NCBI GenBank assembly: GCA_023014485.1
Contig: JAJOZX010012249.1
Location: 1-64,000 of the forward strand
DNA length: 64,000 nt
Direction of reading: 5' to 3'
Source of the DNA: Bathynomus jamesi
Lineage: Eukaryota > Arthropoda > Malacostraca > Isopoda > Cirolanidae
Shown here: positions 45,847-57,159 of the stretch, in pieces
Layout of the letters: each line of letters opens with the position of its first letter
Numbering within the stretch: position 1 is the first letter of the stretch
Program-made: the position numbers and the translations under genes
Notes under the pieces: generated by a model
Told to the model about the DNA's origin: nothing
Seen by the model: only the letters and a program-made list of their open reading frames with translations
The model's database searches: none

Positions 45847-46028
45847 TTAAGGCGTGGCCAATACCGCAACACCGTTTCCCATCGATCAGCGAAATTAAGG
45901 GACATTTGTTTTGGGTTGTAGTTGAATGTGGGACTGTCCTCCGTTTCTATATTATGTAGTGACCCGTGGCTCGGATCCCAAGTATGACCTTAGATGTTGT
46001 AAAAGAAATTATCCTCCCCCGCCCCTCC
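45847..46028 (+). repeat. 5S rRNA-derived SINE
   Basis: GGCGTGGCCAATACCGCAAC, GATCAGCGAAATTAAGGGAC and GGACTGTCCTCC follow the 5S rRNA order (GGCCATACCAC, GATCTCGGAAGCTAAGC, GGGAGACCGCC). The SINE body follows (GTGACCCGTGGCTCGGATCC) and the tail ACCTTAGATGTTG. Almost full length. It retains a recognisable internal promoter region. Confidence 0.8.
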
Positions 46029-46585
46029 TAAAAAATGTACAGTTGGTGTGAAAATTTAATATATAAAAATGGCTCGGTAAATGACTTCTGCATATATACA
46101 TACAAATGCCATTTGCGATCAAATTGGATATTTTACTGGCAGAATGGAAATATCTGAGAGGGAGGCTGAGAGAGAGAGAGAGAGAGAGATACGTTCAAAT
46201 TCAATCGACTCTCTCGTCTCGACGGTTTATTATTATTATTTTACTTATGGAGGTATACGTAGGAAAAGCCTTTTTATATAATTAGTTTTTTTAATTATGC
46301 TGATTTGTCTTACTGTTTCAACCTTCAACTACTGTCGTGGGGACAGAGGGAAAACCCCAATCATTTTAATTTTGTGTGTGACCGAGAAATAACGATAGCA
46401 GTTGAGGAATAATTGACCTACTCATTCTAGTGTATTCTAGAGCGTATCCATTTTATCACCGCTTCAACAGAAATACTTTGTTTTTTAACATTTTAATTGG
46501 ACGGTTGAAAGCCAGAGTGATCTATCTATAAAAAGAAAAAAAAATTGTCTTTTTTGCCGCTGGTGATGTATATACTCGTACATTG
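46029..46585. other. no recognised feature
   Basis: Contains a short (GA)n at about 46168-46189. Otherwise A+T-rich with nothing supported. Confidence 0.35.
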
Positions 46586-46676
46586 ATCACTTTGTAAGGC
46601 ATCGAGTGAGTGAGCGGTTATGCCTGAAGCGTTACTGGGGCGTTACTCGCTCACTCTCAACCTGTTACAAAGTGAT
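46586..46676. repeat. 91-bp inverted repeat
   Basis: ATCACTTTGTAA at left and TTACAAAGTGAT at right, continuing through GAGTGAGTGAGCG and CGCTCACTC. A small palindromic element is likely. Confidence 0.7.
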
Positions 46677-47740
46677 ATATGTATATACTGTAGATCACCT
46701 ACTGCAGGAAAAGAACGAGAATTTTTATAGTTTTGCAGATATATCACTGCCTTTCAACGGTCCAATTATTGTTCTTCAGAGAGAAATTCAACTACCGTAC
46801 AAGCTAACAAAATTAAACTTATTTAACGTGTATATACGCACGCGGAATTAACGTATGTAACCGAACATTTTAAATTCATTTTAACATTCACCATTTACAT
46901 TAAAACAAATCCTCTGATCCACCGCGAATGTATACGACCATAATTTTAGATTTGTTGGTTCCCTAAAATCTTGTTAAATGGCTGAAAAAATTTTAACATA
47001 AATGACGAGCATTTTCTTTGTAACTTTACGCGGACTACTTTTCACAGCGAAGAGATATGCAATAGTTTGAAACATGGATAATGCAAAGTTTATGCAGTAA
47101 TAAAGATTATGATGTATGAAAGCTCATCACAGAATTATCGTACTGATTCTCTTGAGCTATTGATTAATGAGGTGTCGCTTTTATAAGGATAATGTAGTGA
47201 AAGTTTTGTAGCAATTTTTTTTATACGAAAAGTGATAAATTAAATAGAATCCGATACAAAAAAAAATTTGCGTGAGAGTTTGGTGTTTGATAAATGTTTT
47301 TCACAGTTTTATTTGGAATTAATACACGCGAGTGAACGTGGATGAGTAATATTTATTACACGTATTTTATAACAACTGTATATTCGATGGTAAAGTTTAT
47401 AAGAGGTGTTGAAAATACCTACCATCGACCTCTATACAGGCTCTCGCACGGCGTATCACATTCAAATCATATTTGTCTCTTCACTCGAGTTACTTTATGT
47501 ACACACCGTGTACTAACAACCATACAGTATAAGAACAAAACGCTATTAAAACCAAGGTGTGATTTTTTTTATAACTTTTTAAGGATTTTAAATCAAAGTA
47601 ATGAGAAGGGCAATGTTTCAACAGCGAATAAAGTCTGCAAATAGAAATGTATTTAACGTTCAAAACTTTTTCATCTTTGTAGTATTTTCACGTCAAATAA
47701 TTTCGTCGGTAGTATTGCAAGAAAAGAAAAGATTGGGTTC
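46677..47740. other. no recognised feature
   Basis: A+T-rich sequence. A 100-codon frame at 47342-47644 shows no domain, bias or homology I can name. Confidence 0.3.
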
Positions 47741-47925
47741 TTTTGCATTATCCTCCCAACACTAATTTTTTTATATAATGTTGGTTTGGTTATGGTACTT
47801 TATTTTCCTTCCATTATAAAAGAAATTAGTGTTGGTATTAGGTTAGGTTTGGTTACGGTAAAAACAGCCCGCCGCAGGCGTTAGCCGTTATAAAAAAAAA
47901 TTAGTGTTGGGAGGATAATGCAAAA
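47741..47925. mobile_element. MITE, 185 bp
   Basis: TTTTGCATTATCCTCCCAAC at left and GTTGGGAGGATAATGCAAAA at right form perfect 20-bp ends. A partial third copy of the AATTAGTGTTGG part is at about 47825. There is no clear target duplication. Confidence 0.75.
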
Positions 47926-48547
47926 GTACCAAAGATTGTTAGGTTTGTATACGTATGAAAGATTTAAAATCCGAGAAAGCACGGAAATAAATATTTATTC
48001 TTTTAATCGGACGAAAGAACGGAGAAAAAAATGGAAATAAGCAAGCGTATATAACGTTAGGAATTATGTATAATTGCATTGAAAATTATATAAATGTTTA
48101 CACATGTCAGTTTTTCTGAAAAAGATGTGCAAAACGGCTAAACTAGCGAGCCCATAATTCTATAATAATAGCAGTCACAAGTTGATTGGCCAAGTAGACA
48201 AGAATAAGATTATAAACTGGCGCACAACATGGCTTTTGTTGAAGACGTGCGTCACGTTTACGTCATTTCGAATCTTTAATGTAATAAACTACAGCGTTAA
48301 GAAATCAGTGGAAATTAACAAATTATTTATTTCGACACATAAAAAGATTATAGACATGTACTAACCACAGAAGACAAACCGATTAATTAACGCCATAGAG
48401 TATATAACAACTCTAGTAAAGGACAACAAACTTATAAAATACAACAGGAAGGGAAGAAACGTTGGTTTTTGACGGAAATTCATCGAATCTGGCAAATTTC
48501 ACGTTGTTTACAGGAATTTTTCTAGAACCAATCTTGTGTACAGTATA
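47926..48547. other. no recognised feature
   Basis: Between two MITEs. Nothing was supported. Confidence 0.3.
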
Positions 48548-48982
48548 TGAGGGGTCGCGCGTCTTAGGGTACCTAAGCGCCACCACAAGCGAAAACGTGT
48601 TTTTGATGGATATCACTATTTTCACCCTTCCTCTATCGCGTGGTTTGGGTTATAATGACCTTACGACACTAGAAGTATGGTTGAAAACCTTATGAAGCGA
48701 ACTACTTTTTTCACCTCCATCGCCAGCCAAAAGTTCACCCAAAATTCGGCATAATAAGAAAATCAAAAAATTTAAAAAAATATATATAAAATATGAAAAT
48801 CTATTCCAAAAACTCATCAACATCTTCATTATCATACTTAGAACTCTAATTTAGCCAAAAATGAACGTTCTAGCTCAATTAATAACCGAGATACTATTGC
48901 CAGAATATTGCTGAACTTTGGAGGCGATTTCTGACGAATTTTAATTTTGGCGCTTAGGTACCGTAAGACGTGGGACCCCTCA
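48548..48982. mobile_element. TA-target MITE, 435 bp
   Basis: The left end TGAGGGGTCGCGCGTCTTAG and its counterpart at right (GACGTGGGACCCCTCA) extend inward over GGTACCTAAGCGCCA. TA is on both sides. The interior is A+T-rich and non-coding. Confidence 0.8.
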
Positions 48983-49110
48983 TATATGAATTAACAATCT
49001 TATATAGAGTGGTTAATAAACTTAAAATTCATTGATGGTAAGACGAAAATAGATGGTGAGGTACAATCAGTAATTGAAAGAGAACAAAAGCAACCTGTAT
49101 ATCACTTGTT

Positions 49111-49310
49111 TATTTTTAACCTCCTCCACAACATCTCTGGTCATATGACGGAGGGGGACCAACGGCTTTAGGTGGGATCCGAACCAGGGTTGCTACATAA
49201 TTTGGAATCGGAGAACGGTCCTCCATTCAACTACAACCCAGACCTACTGTCGCTTAATTTCATTGATCGACAAGAAGTGGTGTTACGACATTGGCTACGA
49301 CATAGCCCCC
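49111..49310 (-). repeat. 5S rRNA-derived SINE
   Basis: The inverse of the 45847 copy: CCTCCACAACATCT tail, TAGGTGGGATCCGAACC body, and CCATTCAACTACAACCCAGA plus TCATTGATCGAC in the 5S-derived part. It ends at CATAGCCCCC. Nearly complete. Confidence 0.8.
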
Positions 49311-49340
49311 AGTCTGTATATAAACCGAAAAAATTGTCAG

Positions 49341-49558
49341 ATATACGTATAGCACCTGAAAACTCTTCCCAACTGTGTGTGAATGAGTGCCCCAAGGACC
49401 ACCTGAACTCGTGCAATGGAGGGGAGAGTAGCTGATCCAACCCAACTCAAACGCCAGCAGCAGGGAGCGATCGCAAAGTCTCACCGCCCAGAGTCCAACA
49501 CCGATGCCACTAAGCTACCAGAAGCTCAAATATACGTATAGCAAATGAAAACTCATCC
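49341..49558 (-). repeat. tRNA-like SINE with 29-bp target duplication
   Basis: The body at 49370-49529 reads on the minus strand GGTAGCTTAGTGGCATCGG, a strong box A. Box B is degenerate (GAGACTTTGCGATCG). The flanks 49341-49369 and 49530-49558 both read ATATACGTATAGCA...TGAAAACTC and match at 26 of 29 bases, a target-site duplication typical of LINE-mobilised SINEs. Confidence 0.7.
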
Positions 49559-50346
49559 ACATTGACAGGAACAGCAAAGAAAATAAGATAAATGCGAAAC
49601 GATGAAGGAAAGTTATGGATTAAACCAAAAAAAAACAATTGCAATTATTAAATCATGAAAGCAAACTATCCGTTCAGAGAAAAACAAATCTTTATATAAT
49701 GTATAAACAAGAGAGAGAGCGCTTACTATATGTACAATATTAAAAACAAAATTATATAGAGAAAACGCCGTTTTTGGTCGTCAGTGTGGCAAGTCCTTGT
49801 CGTCGGGTGTTGTCAACCTCAGAAAATTTATCTTAGATTTACGGAAATTTGATTTGTCTTGGAGGAAAAGGGAAGTCAGATTTTACTAAATGACTTAGAC
49901 TATGTACGAGTTGAGGTATAAGTTAAACTAATTCAAATCATAATATATATATCGGAAGGGGTGTACAGCAGAGAAATCAGGCCTACTATGAGAAAGCAAG
50001 CATAAATAATCATTGTGGAAGCAGCAACAGGAGCAGCTATTACGCTTAATTATTATTTTTATCTTTTCAATTTAGGAATTTTCTTTTTGAAATACAGAAT
50101 CTTCAAAATATATTTTCAGGGGAGATATATGACGTTCCACTCTCGAGGTTAGCAAAGTATCGTCCAAAACCATATAGGAGTCAAAAAAAAAAAAAAAAAT
50201 TTAATAAAAATTTTAAATGTTTTTGAGTCGAAGACCTCCTCATTCAGATCACAAAAGGGAAAGCCAAGAACAGAGTTTTAAGATGGTCTTAAAAAATTTT
50301 CACTCCCCACTTTTTCGGAGACGTTTTCTTTGTTGTTGCCTTTATA

Positions 50347-50386
<40 letters not shown>
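49559..50386. other. no gene; ends in (TA)n
   Basis: A+T-rich with a poly-A run at about 50187-50199 and (TA)n at 50349-50384 abutting the next transposon. Confidence 0.5.
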
Positions 50387-50387
<1 letters not shown>

Positions 50388-51781
50388 GGTGATCCAGAGA
50401 AATGGGACCCAAAAGAAAACCCCTGTAACTCTTAAAGTATAAGTCCTTTTATAAAATCATACGCATCATTCGAAAGAGGATAGTTACAAGTTTGTACAGG
50501 ATTGTATAGGTTTTGACAATACAAGACAAGATAAGATACAAAACAAAATAAAAGTGTTAGTTAAAACTAACCCTTCAAGATGACTGCATGGACTGTGGAA
50601 CAGCTGCGTTTCATAACTGAGCAATATTATGAGCATGGAAGAAGTGTAGTTTCAGCTCAAAGATCTTTCAAGACAAATTTTCAGATGTCAAAATCACCTT
50701 CTAAGAAAGTAATCCGTCGGTGTGTCAGAAATTTTTCCCTAACTGGCATCATTGGAAAAAGAAAACCAACTGGAAGAGTGCGCACAGCAAGGATAGACGA
50801 GATCATTAACAGAACTCATGAAATTGTACAGGATAATCCTAACATAAGCATCAGACGTGCTTCTCAGCTGTTAGGAGTTGGATATGGAACAACACACCGT
50901 ATATTCAAGCAAAATTTAATGCTCTTTCCATACAAAATTCAAACAGTGCAACAACTAAACGATGGAGATTTCGCACGAAGACGACAATTCTGTCAATGGA
51001 TCCAACAGAAGGTAAATGACACCACCAATTTTCTAGCAACTTTGATTATGTCAGACGAAGCCCATTTTCACTTGAATGGAACTGTAAACAAACAAAATTG
51101 TCGTTTCTGGGCAACAGAAAATCCATTGAATATTACGAAGTCCCGTTGCATAGTCAGCGTGTAACTGTTTGGTGTGGTCTTACTGCATCTCAGATCATAG
51201 GGCCGTACTTTTTCGAGGATTCCACCGGAAACACGGTCACTGTAAATGGTGATCGCTACGAAAAAATGTTGACCGATTTCCTTATTCCTAAATTAAGAGA
51301 TCTTTGTCTAGAAAACCACTGGTTCCAACAAGACGGAGCTACCTGCCATACCACGAGGAACTGCATGGCAGTTTTGCGTCAAACGTTTCCAGGCGAGTTA
51401 ATCTCAAGATTTGGAGACGTTGAATGGCCCGCAAGGTCTCCGGATTTTTCTCCCTTAGATTATTATCTCTGGGGATATTTAAAGAGTAGGGTCTACAGAA
51501 ATAACCCAACGACCTTGCAAGAATTGAAGGTCGCCATCACAAATGAGATACAGGCCATACCACCGCACTCTCTTGCAAAAGTGATGCAGAACTTACAAGC
51601 GAGAACACTGGAATGCTTGGCAACTAATGGAGCACATTTGAAAGGAGTCATTTTAAAAAAAAACATATTTCATAATAAACTTGTAACTCTACTCTTTCGA
51701 ATGATATATAGTTTTTATGAAAGGAATTAAATATTAAGAATATTTGGCTTTTTTTATGGGTCCCATTTATCTGGATCACCC
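50387..51781 (+). mobile_element. DD41D mariner-relative, nearly intact
   Basis: The ends GGGTGATCCAGAGAAATGGG and CCCATTTATCTGGATCACCC are inverted, and TA-rich tracts abut both sides. About 190 bp precedes the ORF. It encodes a full-length transposase with one evident frame break. Confidence 0.85.
50580..51730 (+). pseudogene. DD41D transposase with a single frameshift
   Basis: MTAWTVEQLRF starts an N-terminal helix-turn-helix pair (to about residue 110; ISIRRASQLLGVGYGTTHRI is the second). The first catalytic D is in MSDEAHFHLNG (codon 159), the second in WFQQDGATCHTTRN, and the third in ARSPDFSPLDYYLWGYLKSR, 41 residues after the second. The frame changes once near 51130-51140: RFWATENPLNI continues in another phase as YEVPLHSQRVTVWCGL. 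Otherwise it is about 382 residues with no stop, so it is recently dead or carries a sequencing error. It belongs to the same catalytic class as the fold-back at 26853 but to a different lineage. Confidence 0.9.
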
Positions 51782-51783
51782 AG

Positions 51784-51817
<34 letters not shown>

Positions 51818-51888
51818 TATATACGTATAATATATATATATATAATATATATACATATAATATATATACATATATATATATATATATA

Positions 51889-51919
<31 letters not shown>

Positions 51920-51928
51920 ATATATATA
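51784..51928. repeat. (TA)n microsatellite
   Basis: TA-runs with periodic ATATACATATAATAT variants between two transposons. Confidence 0.95.
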
Positions 51929-52823
51929 CAGGGCCGGATCTAGAAGTTTCGAGGCCTTAGGCAGGTCTAGAAATTGCGAGGCCCTAGGCCTATATATATG
52001 AAAATATGGACTTAATTATCGGTACTATACCAGCAATATTAGAATCCCGCATAGACAGAACTATGCCAGCACTTAAAAATTAAACCAAACCAAAATAATC
52101 ACGCATGGAAATTGTATAAGAAATATAAATAAACCATACAAATAAGTATAAATTATAATATGAATCAAGATTTGTATCGAAAATATAAGACAATGATTTC
52201 TAAGATTTATATAATAATTATAATATTATAGTTAATGACTTTCCATAGTATACAAACGTTTTTCATATGTGATGTATAAGAGATGTTGACATTTCATTTT
52301 TTATAATAGTGAGCGATCGACTTATGAGGCTAAATATTAATGCTTTAATATTTGGTTCAGATGCTCCTTGAATATTACAGCAATGCTTTTCTACTTTTCT
52401 TCGAGCTAAACTCTTCAATTAATTGAGAATAATCTAATGAATTTGTTATATCGTTTTCTATTGATAACATAGCTAATGATTGCAATCTCGCTTGAGACAT
52501 GGTGGAACGCAAATATGTTTTAATAAGTTTGAGACGCGAGAAACTTCTTTCAGCCGAAGCAACAGTAACTGGGATGGTTAATACTATTCGAAGTGCAACA
52601 TAAACATTAGGATAAATCTCACTTAGTTGTTTTTGCACTATATAAACAAGGGCATTTCCGAGATCTGTTTTCTCAGGTATAAACCTGCAAAATACTTTAA
52701 GTTCTTCATAGAGTTCTAAATCATTAATATCACTTGAACAGAACGCGCAAAACGGCTTGAGCGAGGCCCCCTTTGGCGCGAGGCCCTAGGCGATCGCCTA
52801 GTTCGCCTATAGCTAAATCCGGG

Positions 52824-52826
<3 letters not shown>
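51929..52826 (-). mobile_element. internally deleted hAT, 898 bp
   Basis: The left end CAGGGCCGGATCTAG and the right end CTAAATCCGGGCCTA are inverted. Additional GAGGCCCTAGGC boxes occur near both ends. It sits in a (TA)n tract, so the 8-bp duplication cannot be scored. It keeps one transposase fragment. Confidence 0.8.
52375..52741 (-). pseudogene. hAT transposase C-terminal dimerisation region
   Basis: Open on the minus strand from about 52741: DINDLELYEELKVFCRFIP, then ALRIVLTIPVTVASAERSFS, KLIKTYLRSTMSQARLQSLA and LSIENDI, with a stop at about 52375. SAERSFSxLKxIKxYLRSTM is the hAT C-terminal signature. The upstream domains are gone because of the internal deletion. It is free of stops over about 120 codons, so the copy is relatively young. 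Confidence 0.85.
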
Positions 52827-52887
<61 letters not shown>

Positions 52888-53573
52888 CTATTGTACGTGT
52901 CTCCTTGAAATAAAACTTCAAGACTAAAAATATCGTTTGTTGTTTCCAGTTTTGAAACGAAAAAGAAGTCGCTGTGGATAATATTTGCAAATATTTGCAT
53001 GTTGAGAGGTTGAAACTGAAAAGTCTCTTTTCGTCTGAGACAACTTAAATCAAAATAGTTTTTAAACGTGTGTGTGTTTATTTTACCTACGGAATCGCGA
53101 TGATCTTGAGGACACACACACACACACACAGCCTGTCACGACAAACGTAGTACCCCAACATTTGTGGTATTGCGATGAATTGTCTTTATAAATGCTATTT
53201 TTTATCATGAATAAAGAGGATATAATTAAGGTTACGCTAGGTTTGGTTAGCCTAAGGTCATTAGGCTTTTAAAATTGGTTGTGTCGCGATATAGGATTGA
53301 AAATGTCGCGGTTCTGTAGGGAAGCCAAACACGTGTGTGCGTGTGTGTGGCTGTGAAACTGCGCCAATGTACATTGTACACGGAACTCTTCGCGACACGA
53401 ACGTGCGTGTAACTCGTTACGTTAGCGGTGTCGCTGTAGATTCGCATTAATTCTTTTTTTGAGAATCATTGATTATGATGAAAAAAGGAATATAATGGAG
53501 GTTAGCTTTCAGTTTAGTTTAGGTGAAAGTAAGTTTAATGAAGACATCCACAAATGAAAACAGTTTTACGACT

Positions 53574-53604
<31 letters not shown>

Positions 53605-53981
53605 AGCAAGCAAGCAAGCAAGCTTTCCAGTATATGAATATTAATAATACCTATTTTTAAAACGCAATTAAATATACAGCCGTCTATGTCTAATGTCACG
53701 CAAATGCCATTATACATATTCACAAGTAACTTAACGAATTGTCTGAATAGCTTTTTTCGTAACTCTCATTACTCAATTCAGTGTTTGAAAATTTAATATT
53801 AGTCTTTTTTAAGGTAATTTCAAGTATGAAATGTCTTGGAAATAATTTTTGGAGGTCATACGTTATATGCCTTTGAATAAATTTCTATTTATTTTTAGCA
53901 TATTAATTTCTTTGTTATTATCCAAGTATAACATATATATGTATATACTGTATATATATATATATATATATAATATATAAT

Positions 53982-54034
<53 letters not shown>

Positions 54035-55166
54035 ACCTCTTTATTAAAGTATAGAATGGGAATACTTTTGTTAAGACGAGCTAACTTCATCAACCTAAAG
54101 GAGAAAGGAGGTGCTTTCGCTAAGAAATGACAGACGCAGCTGACAGAATATGTGAAATATAGAACAACACTACTCCGCAACCATACGATAGAATATATTT
54201 GAACGCTGTGCGATAATATGTGTAACCTAGAATACATACAATGTGGAATAGAGTTTGCCAAGAAAAAAAATCCATGAGCTGGAGGGGGGGGGAGTACTGA
54301 AAATTTGAAAATTCAGCACTAATTCATAATTGGTTGGAAAGTAATCTGATCAATAAAACAAAGTAACCATCTGTAATGACACTATACCCGGATTTTTTTT
54401 TTTTTTTTTATTTTTTTACTATTCAAGTTTTTTCCAACCAATTAGAAATTTCTGTACATTATTTTATTTTTTTTAAATTTTCAATATTTTCCATAGATTT
54501 TATTTCCTGATTAACTTTTTTTTTCTTTTTTTTTTCTTTTTAGTTTTACTCGTGGTTACGTGAATAGGTGTTAAATTAAATCTTTACATTTCTTCAATAA
54601 CTCATTTAAACTTACTTGAATTAATTTGGATGGGGAACGTAGACTCCAAATAATTTCTCTGAAATTGTTTCAAAACGCTTTACCTGTATTTACCTGAAAA
54701 TAAAAAAATAAAAATTAATTTTCCTTAAAATGAAATCTGGAATGTAAATGTAATTTTAGAATATTTTAAAATAATTATTTCGGGTTGTATGGATAGAATT
54801 TAGCAAGATTTATCATTAGGCAAGACATGAATGGTTTAATTTGACGTGGAAATAGAAAATTGTAAAAGAAATGACGACGTTTGGTAGATTTTAAATTAAA
54901 AGCATCTCTCGAAAAGTTAATGGCTTTGTGAGCGAAATTCCATTTTAACAATTTCATCTAGTTTGCGGAAGCGTATTAGTTATGGCGTCTTCCGCGCTGT
55001 ATATAATCAGGTTTCGATCATGGGCTGATTCTGCTGAAAGTTACGAATATTCGTCGCGCTAACGACATCTCGTCAACGTGATATTTTATCGACGAGAAGT
55101 TTATTGGAGGTTTGACAAAGTTACGTTTGGTTATTAGAGCGTCGACAGACAATAAGTTAGTAGTCC
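52827..55166. other. microsatellite-rich, no gene recognised
   Basis: Contains (TA)n at 52827-52882, (CA)n at 53112-53131, (GT)n(GC)n(CAAG)n at 53573-53623, (TA)n at 53930-54032 and long T-runs at 54393-54410 and 54520-54540. All frames are short. Confidence 0.6.
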
Positions 55167-55260
55167 TAAGAGCGGTGGTTCGCAAGTTTTTATGGTTCAA
55201 GGCATCCCAGTGAACATCCGTTCTCCTTTCGCGGCACTCCGGATGCTTTGTCTCCCAATG
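55167..55260 (+). repeat. possible hAT element end fragment
   Basis: AGCGGTGGTTCGCAAGTTTT, then GGTTCAAGGCATCCC and CGCGGCACTCC, resembles the common hAT terminus CAGTGGTTCTCAACCTTTTT...CACCCC. No partner end was found. Confidence 0.3.
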
Positions 55261-56965
55261 TTCAACACTTCCCTAACCCAACGTAACTTCAAACTAAGCC
55301 TTTACAGTTTTCTTACAGACGTATAAATTGTGAATATTTTGCTTCATTTGAAATGAAACTAACTTTTAAATTTTCATTTGATTATTTTAGTAATTTTTCA
55401 TGAAATTTCGCGTCACCCCATTTGGGAAACAGTCTTAGAAAATGAATGAGGAAGAGATTCGTACACAGGTATGCCCATCTCTTTGACGAGGGAAATTTCT
55501 CCGACACTAGTAACTTAACTTAACTGACCTGACCTAATATTGTTTAACGAAATCAAACCTAATTTCCTCCGCCTTCTCCCCACCCCTTAAAAAAAAATGT
55601 CGACAATATTTTGTCGATGAAATGTTGCCATCGACTCGTACCATATTTCAAAATTGTGTTAGTTGGTTTCTTGTCCAAGTGACTTTCGGAGTTCACACAC
55701 ACACACACACAACACACACACACACACACGTGTGTGTGGTGAAATAAAGGTTTCGAATGTTACCTGCAAAGGTGATGACCCACATCGCATTAACCTTTGA
55801 TACGTTGGACTCTTTTTTAATGTGGAATAAAATAGTTTGGCGTCAGACAGGGTAGAGGTGGGGGGTGGGGGGAATCAGTAAAGTGGACCCAAAGTGTTAA
55901 AGGGTTAAGTCAGGGATGGCTGACTCGGATCTCGCGAGCAACACGTGGCTCGCAAAGAAGTTTGAAGTGGTTTAAGAGAGGCCACCAAAAACAAGCTAAA
56001 TCCGTAAGTTTGGCGTCCAACACAGAGCAGAAAAGGGAGTTTTGGAAAATTGGTTTTCTGTTCGTATAAATTTCTCTTAATTTCACTGTTTTTATTGTAT
56101 TATTATAAGTAGTTTATTTCACGACTGACTACGTTGTAGTTTCACTCCCTAAATAAAGATCAACTTTATCAAGTTTGAAAATTATAATTCGACATTCATT
56201 AGCTGCAAAACCAGGCACTTGTCTTTTTCTCAATTTGAAAATGGCTCATGAACAGGTAAAAGCCGAGGTCACTACTTTAACACACACACACACACACACA
56301 CTACAAAACTAATAGTAATGTAAACTCGGCTTTATATATATATATATATATATATAATATAAACAAGTTAATTCAAATTAATAACATATATTTACCAAGA
56401 GATATGGGATGGCTTACTAAATCTATAAAAATAAGCTTATGTCTGTGGATACAACATAGAATCTACGAGTAATTCATTCGAATAGAACACCTTTGCGGCT
56501 TTGCCATTCGATCGTAAAGGTTAGATTAAGAGCATAGGGTGCTGTTTAAGAGTATAAATATAAGATATATTATATATATATATATATATAGGATGGGGAT
56601 GGGAGGTTAGCTTAGCTTAGCTTAGGTTAGCTTAGCTGTAAAATAAATAAATAAATAAATATATATATATATATATATATATATTGAAAAGCGCACCAAT
56701 GTTTTTTCGGTTTGAAACTGAAAACATTTTCTCTCGATCTAAAAAACATGACAAAGTTGTCGTGTTTAGACAGCCGAATTTAATATTTTCTGATGTTTGC
56801 CTTTAGGTATTCGTGCGGGTAGCATTGCTTGTACATTCAAAATTACTCAAAACGTTCGTATATAAAAAACATTTTCAACAAACATTTTGGTTTTGAAACT
56901 CGAAACGCTGAAGGCTATAAAAGCGATCACACACACACATATATATTTTTTTTAATTGGGGTTGT
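55261..56965. other. no gene; simple repeats and a possible hAT end
   Basis: CAGGGATGGCTGACTCGG at 55912, followed by CACGTGGCTCGC, resembles a hAT terminus. Microsatellites: (CA)n 55695-55730, (CA)n 56280-56301, (TA)n 56334-56356, (TA)n 56570-56590, (TTAGC)n 56606-56636 and (AAAT)n(TA)n 56641-56685. Confidence 0.5.
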
Positions 56966-57159
56966 TTAACCTCCTTCGCAACATCTAAGGTCATATGACG
57001 GAGGGGATCTACAGCTTTACGTGGGATCCGAACCACGGGTCGCTACATAATCTGGGTGTAGAGGACGGTCTCCCATCCAACTACTACCCAGACCCAATGT
57101 CGCTTAACTTCGCTGATCTCCGGGAAGCGGTGTTACGACATTGGCCACGACGTAGCCCG
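56966..57159 (-). repeat. 5S rRNA-derived SINE, best copy
   Basis: Its inverse reads GGGCTACGTCGTGGCCAATG, then GATCAGCGAAGTTAAGCGAC, GTAGTTGGATGGGAGACCGT and CCTCT, parallel to animal 5S rRNA up to the C block. The rest of 5S is replaced by a SINE body (GACCCGTGGTTCGGATCCCA) and the tail GTCATATGACCTTAGATG. This defines a SINE3-type (5S-headed) family in the window. Confidence 0.85.

Noticed and set aside
47342..47644. 100-codon frame as a host gene
   Set aside because: No recognisable domain, ordinary A+T-rich composition, and no splice or homology support.
56966..57159. Functional 5S rRNA gene
   Set aside because: Only the part up to the C block resembles 5S. The 3' third is replaced by an unrelated body shared with other copies.
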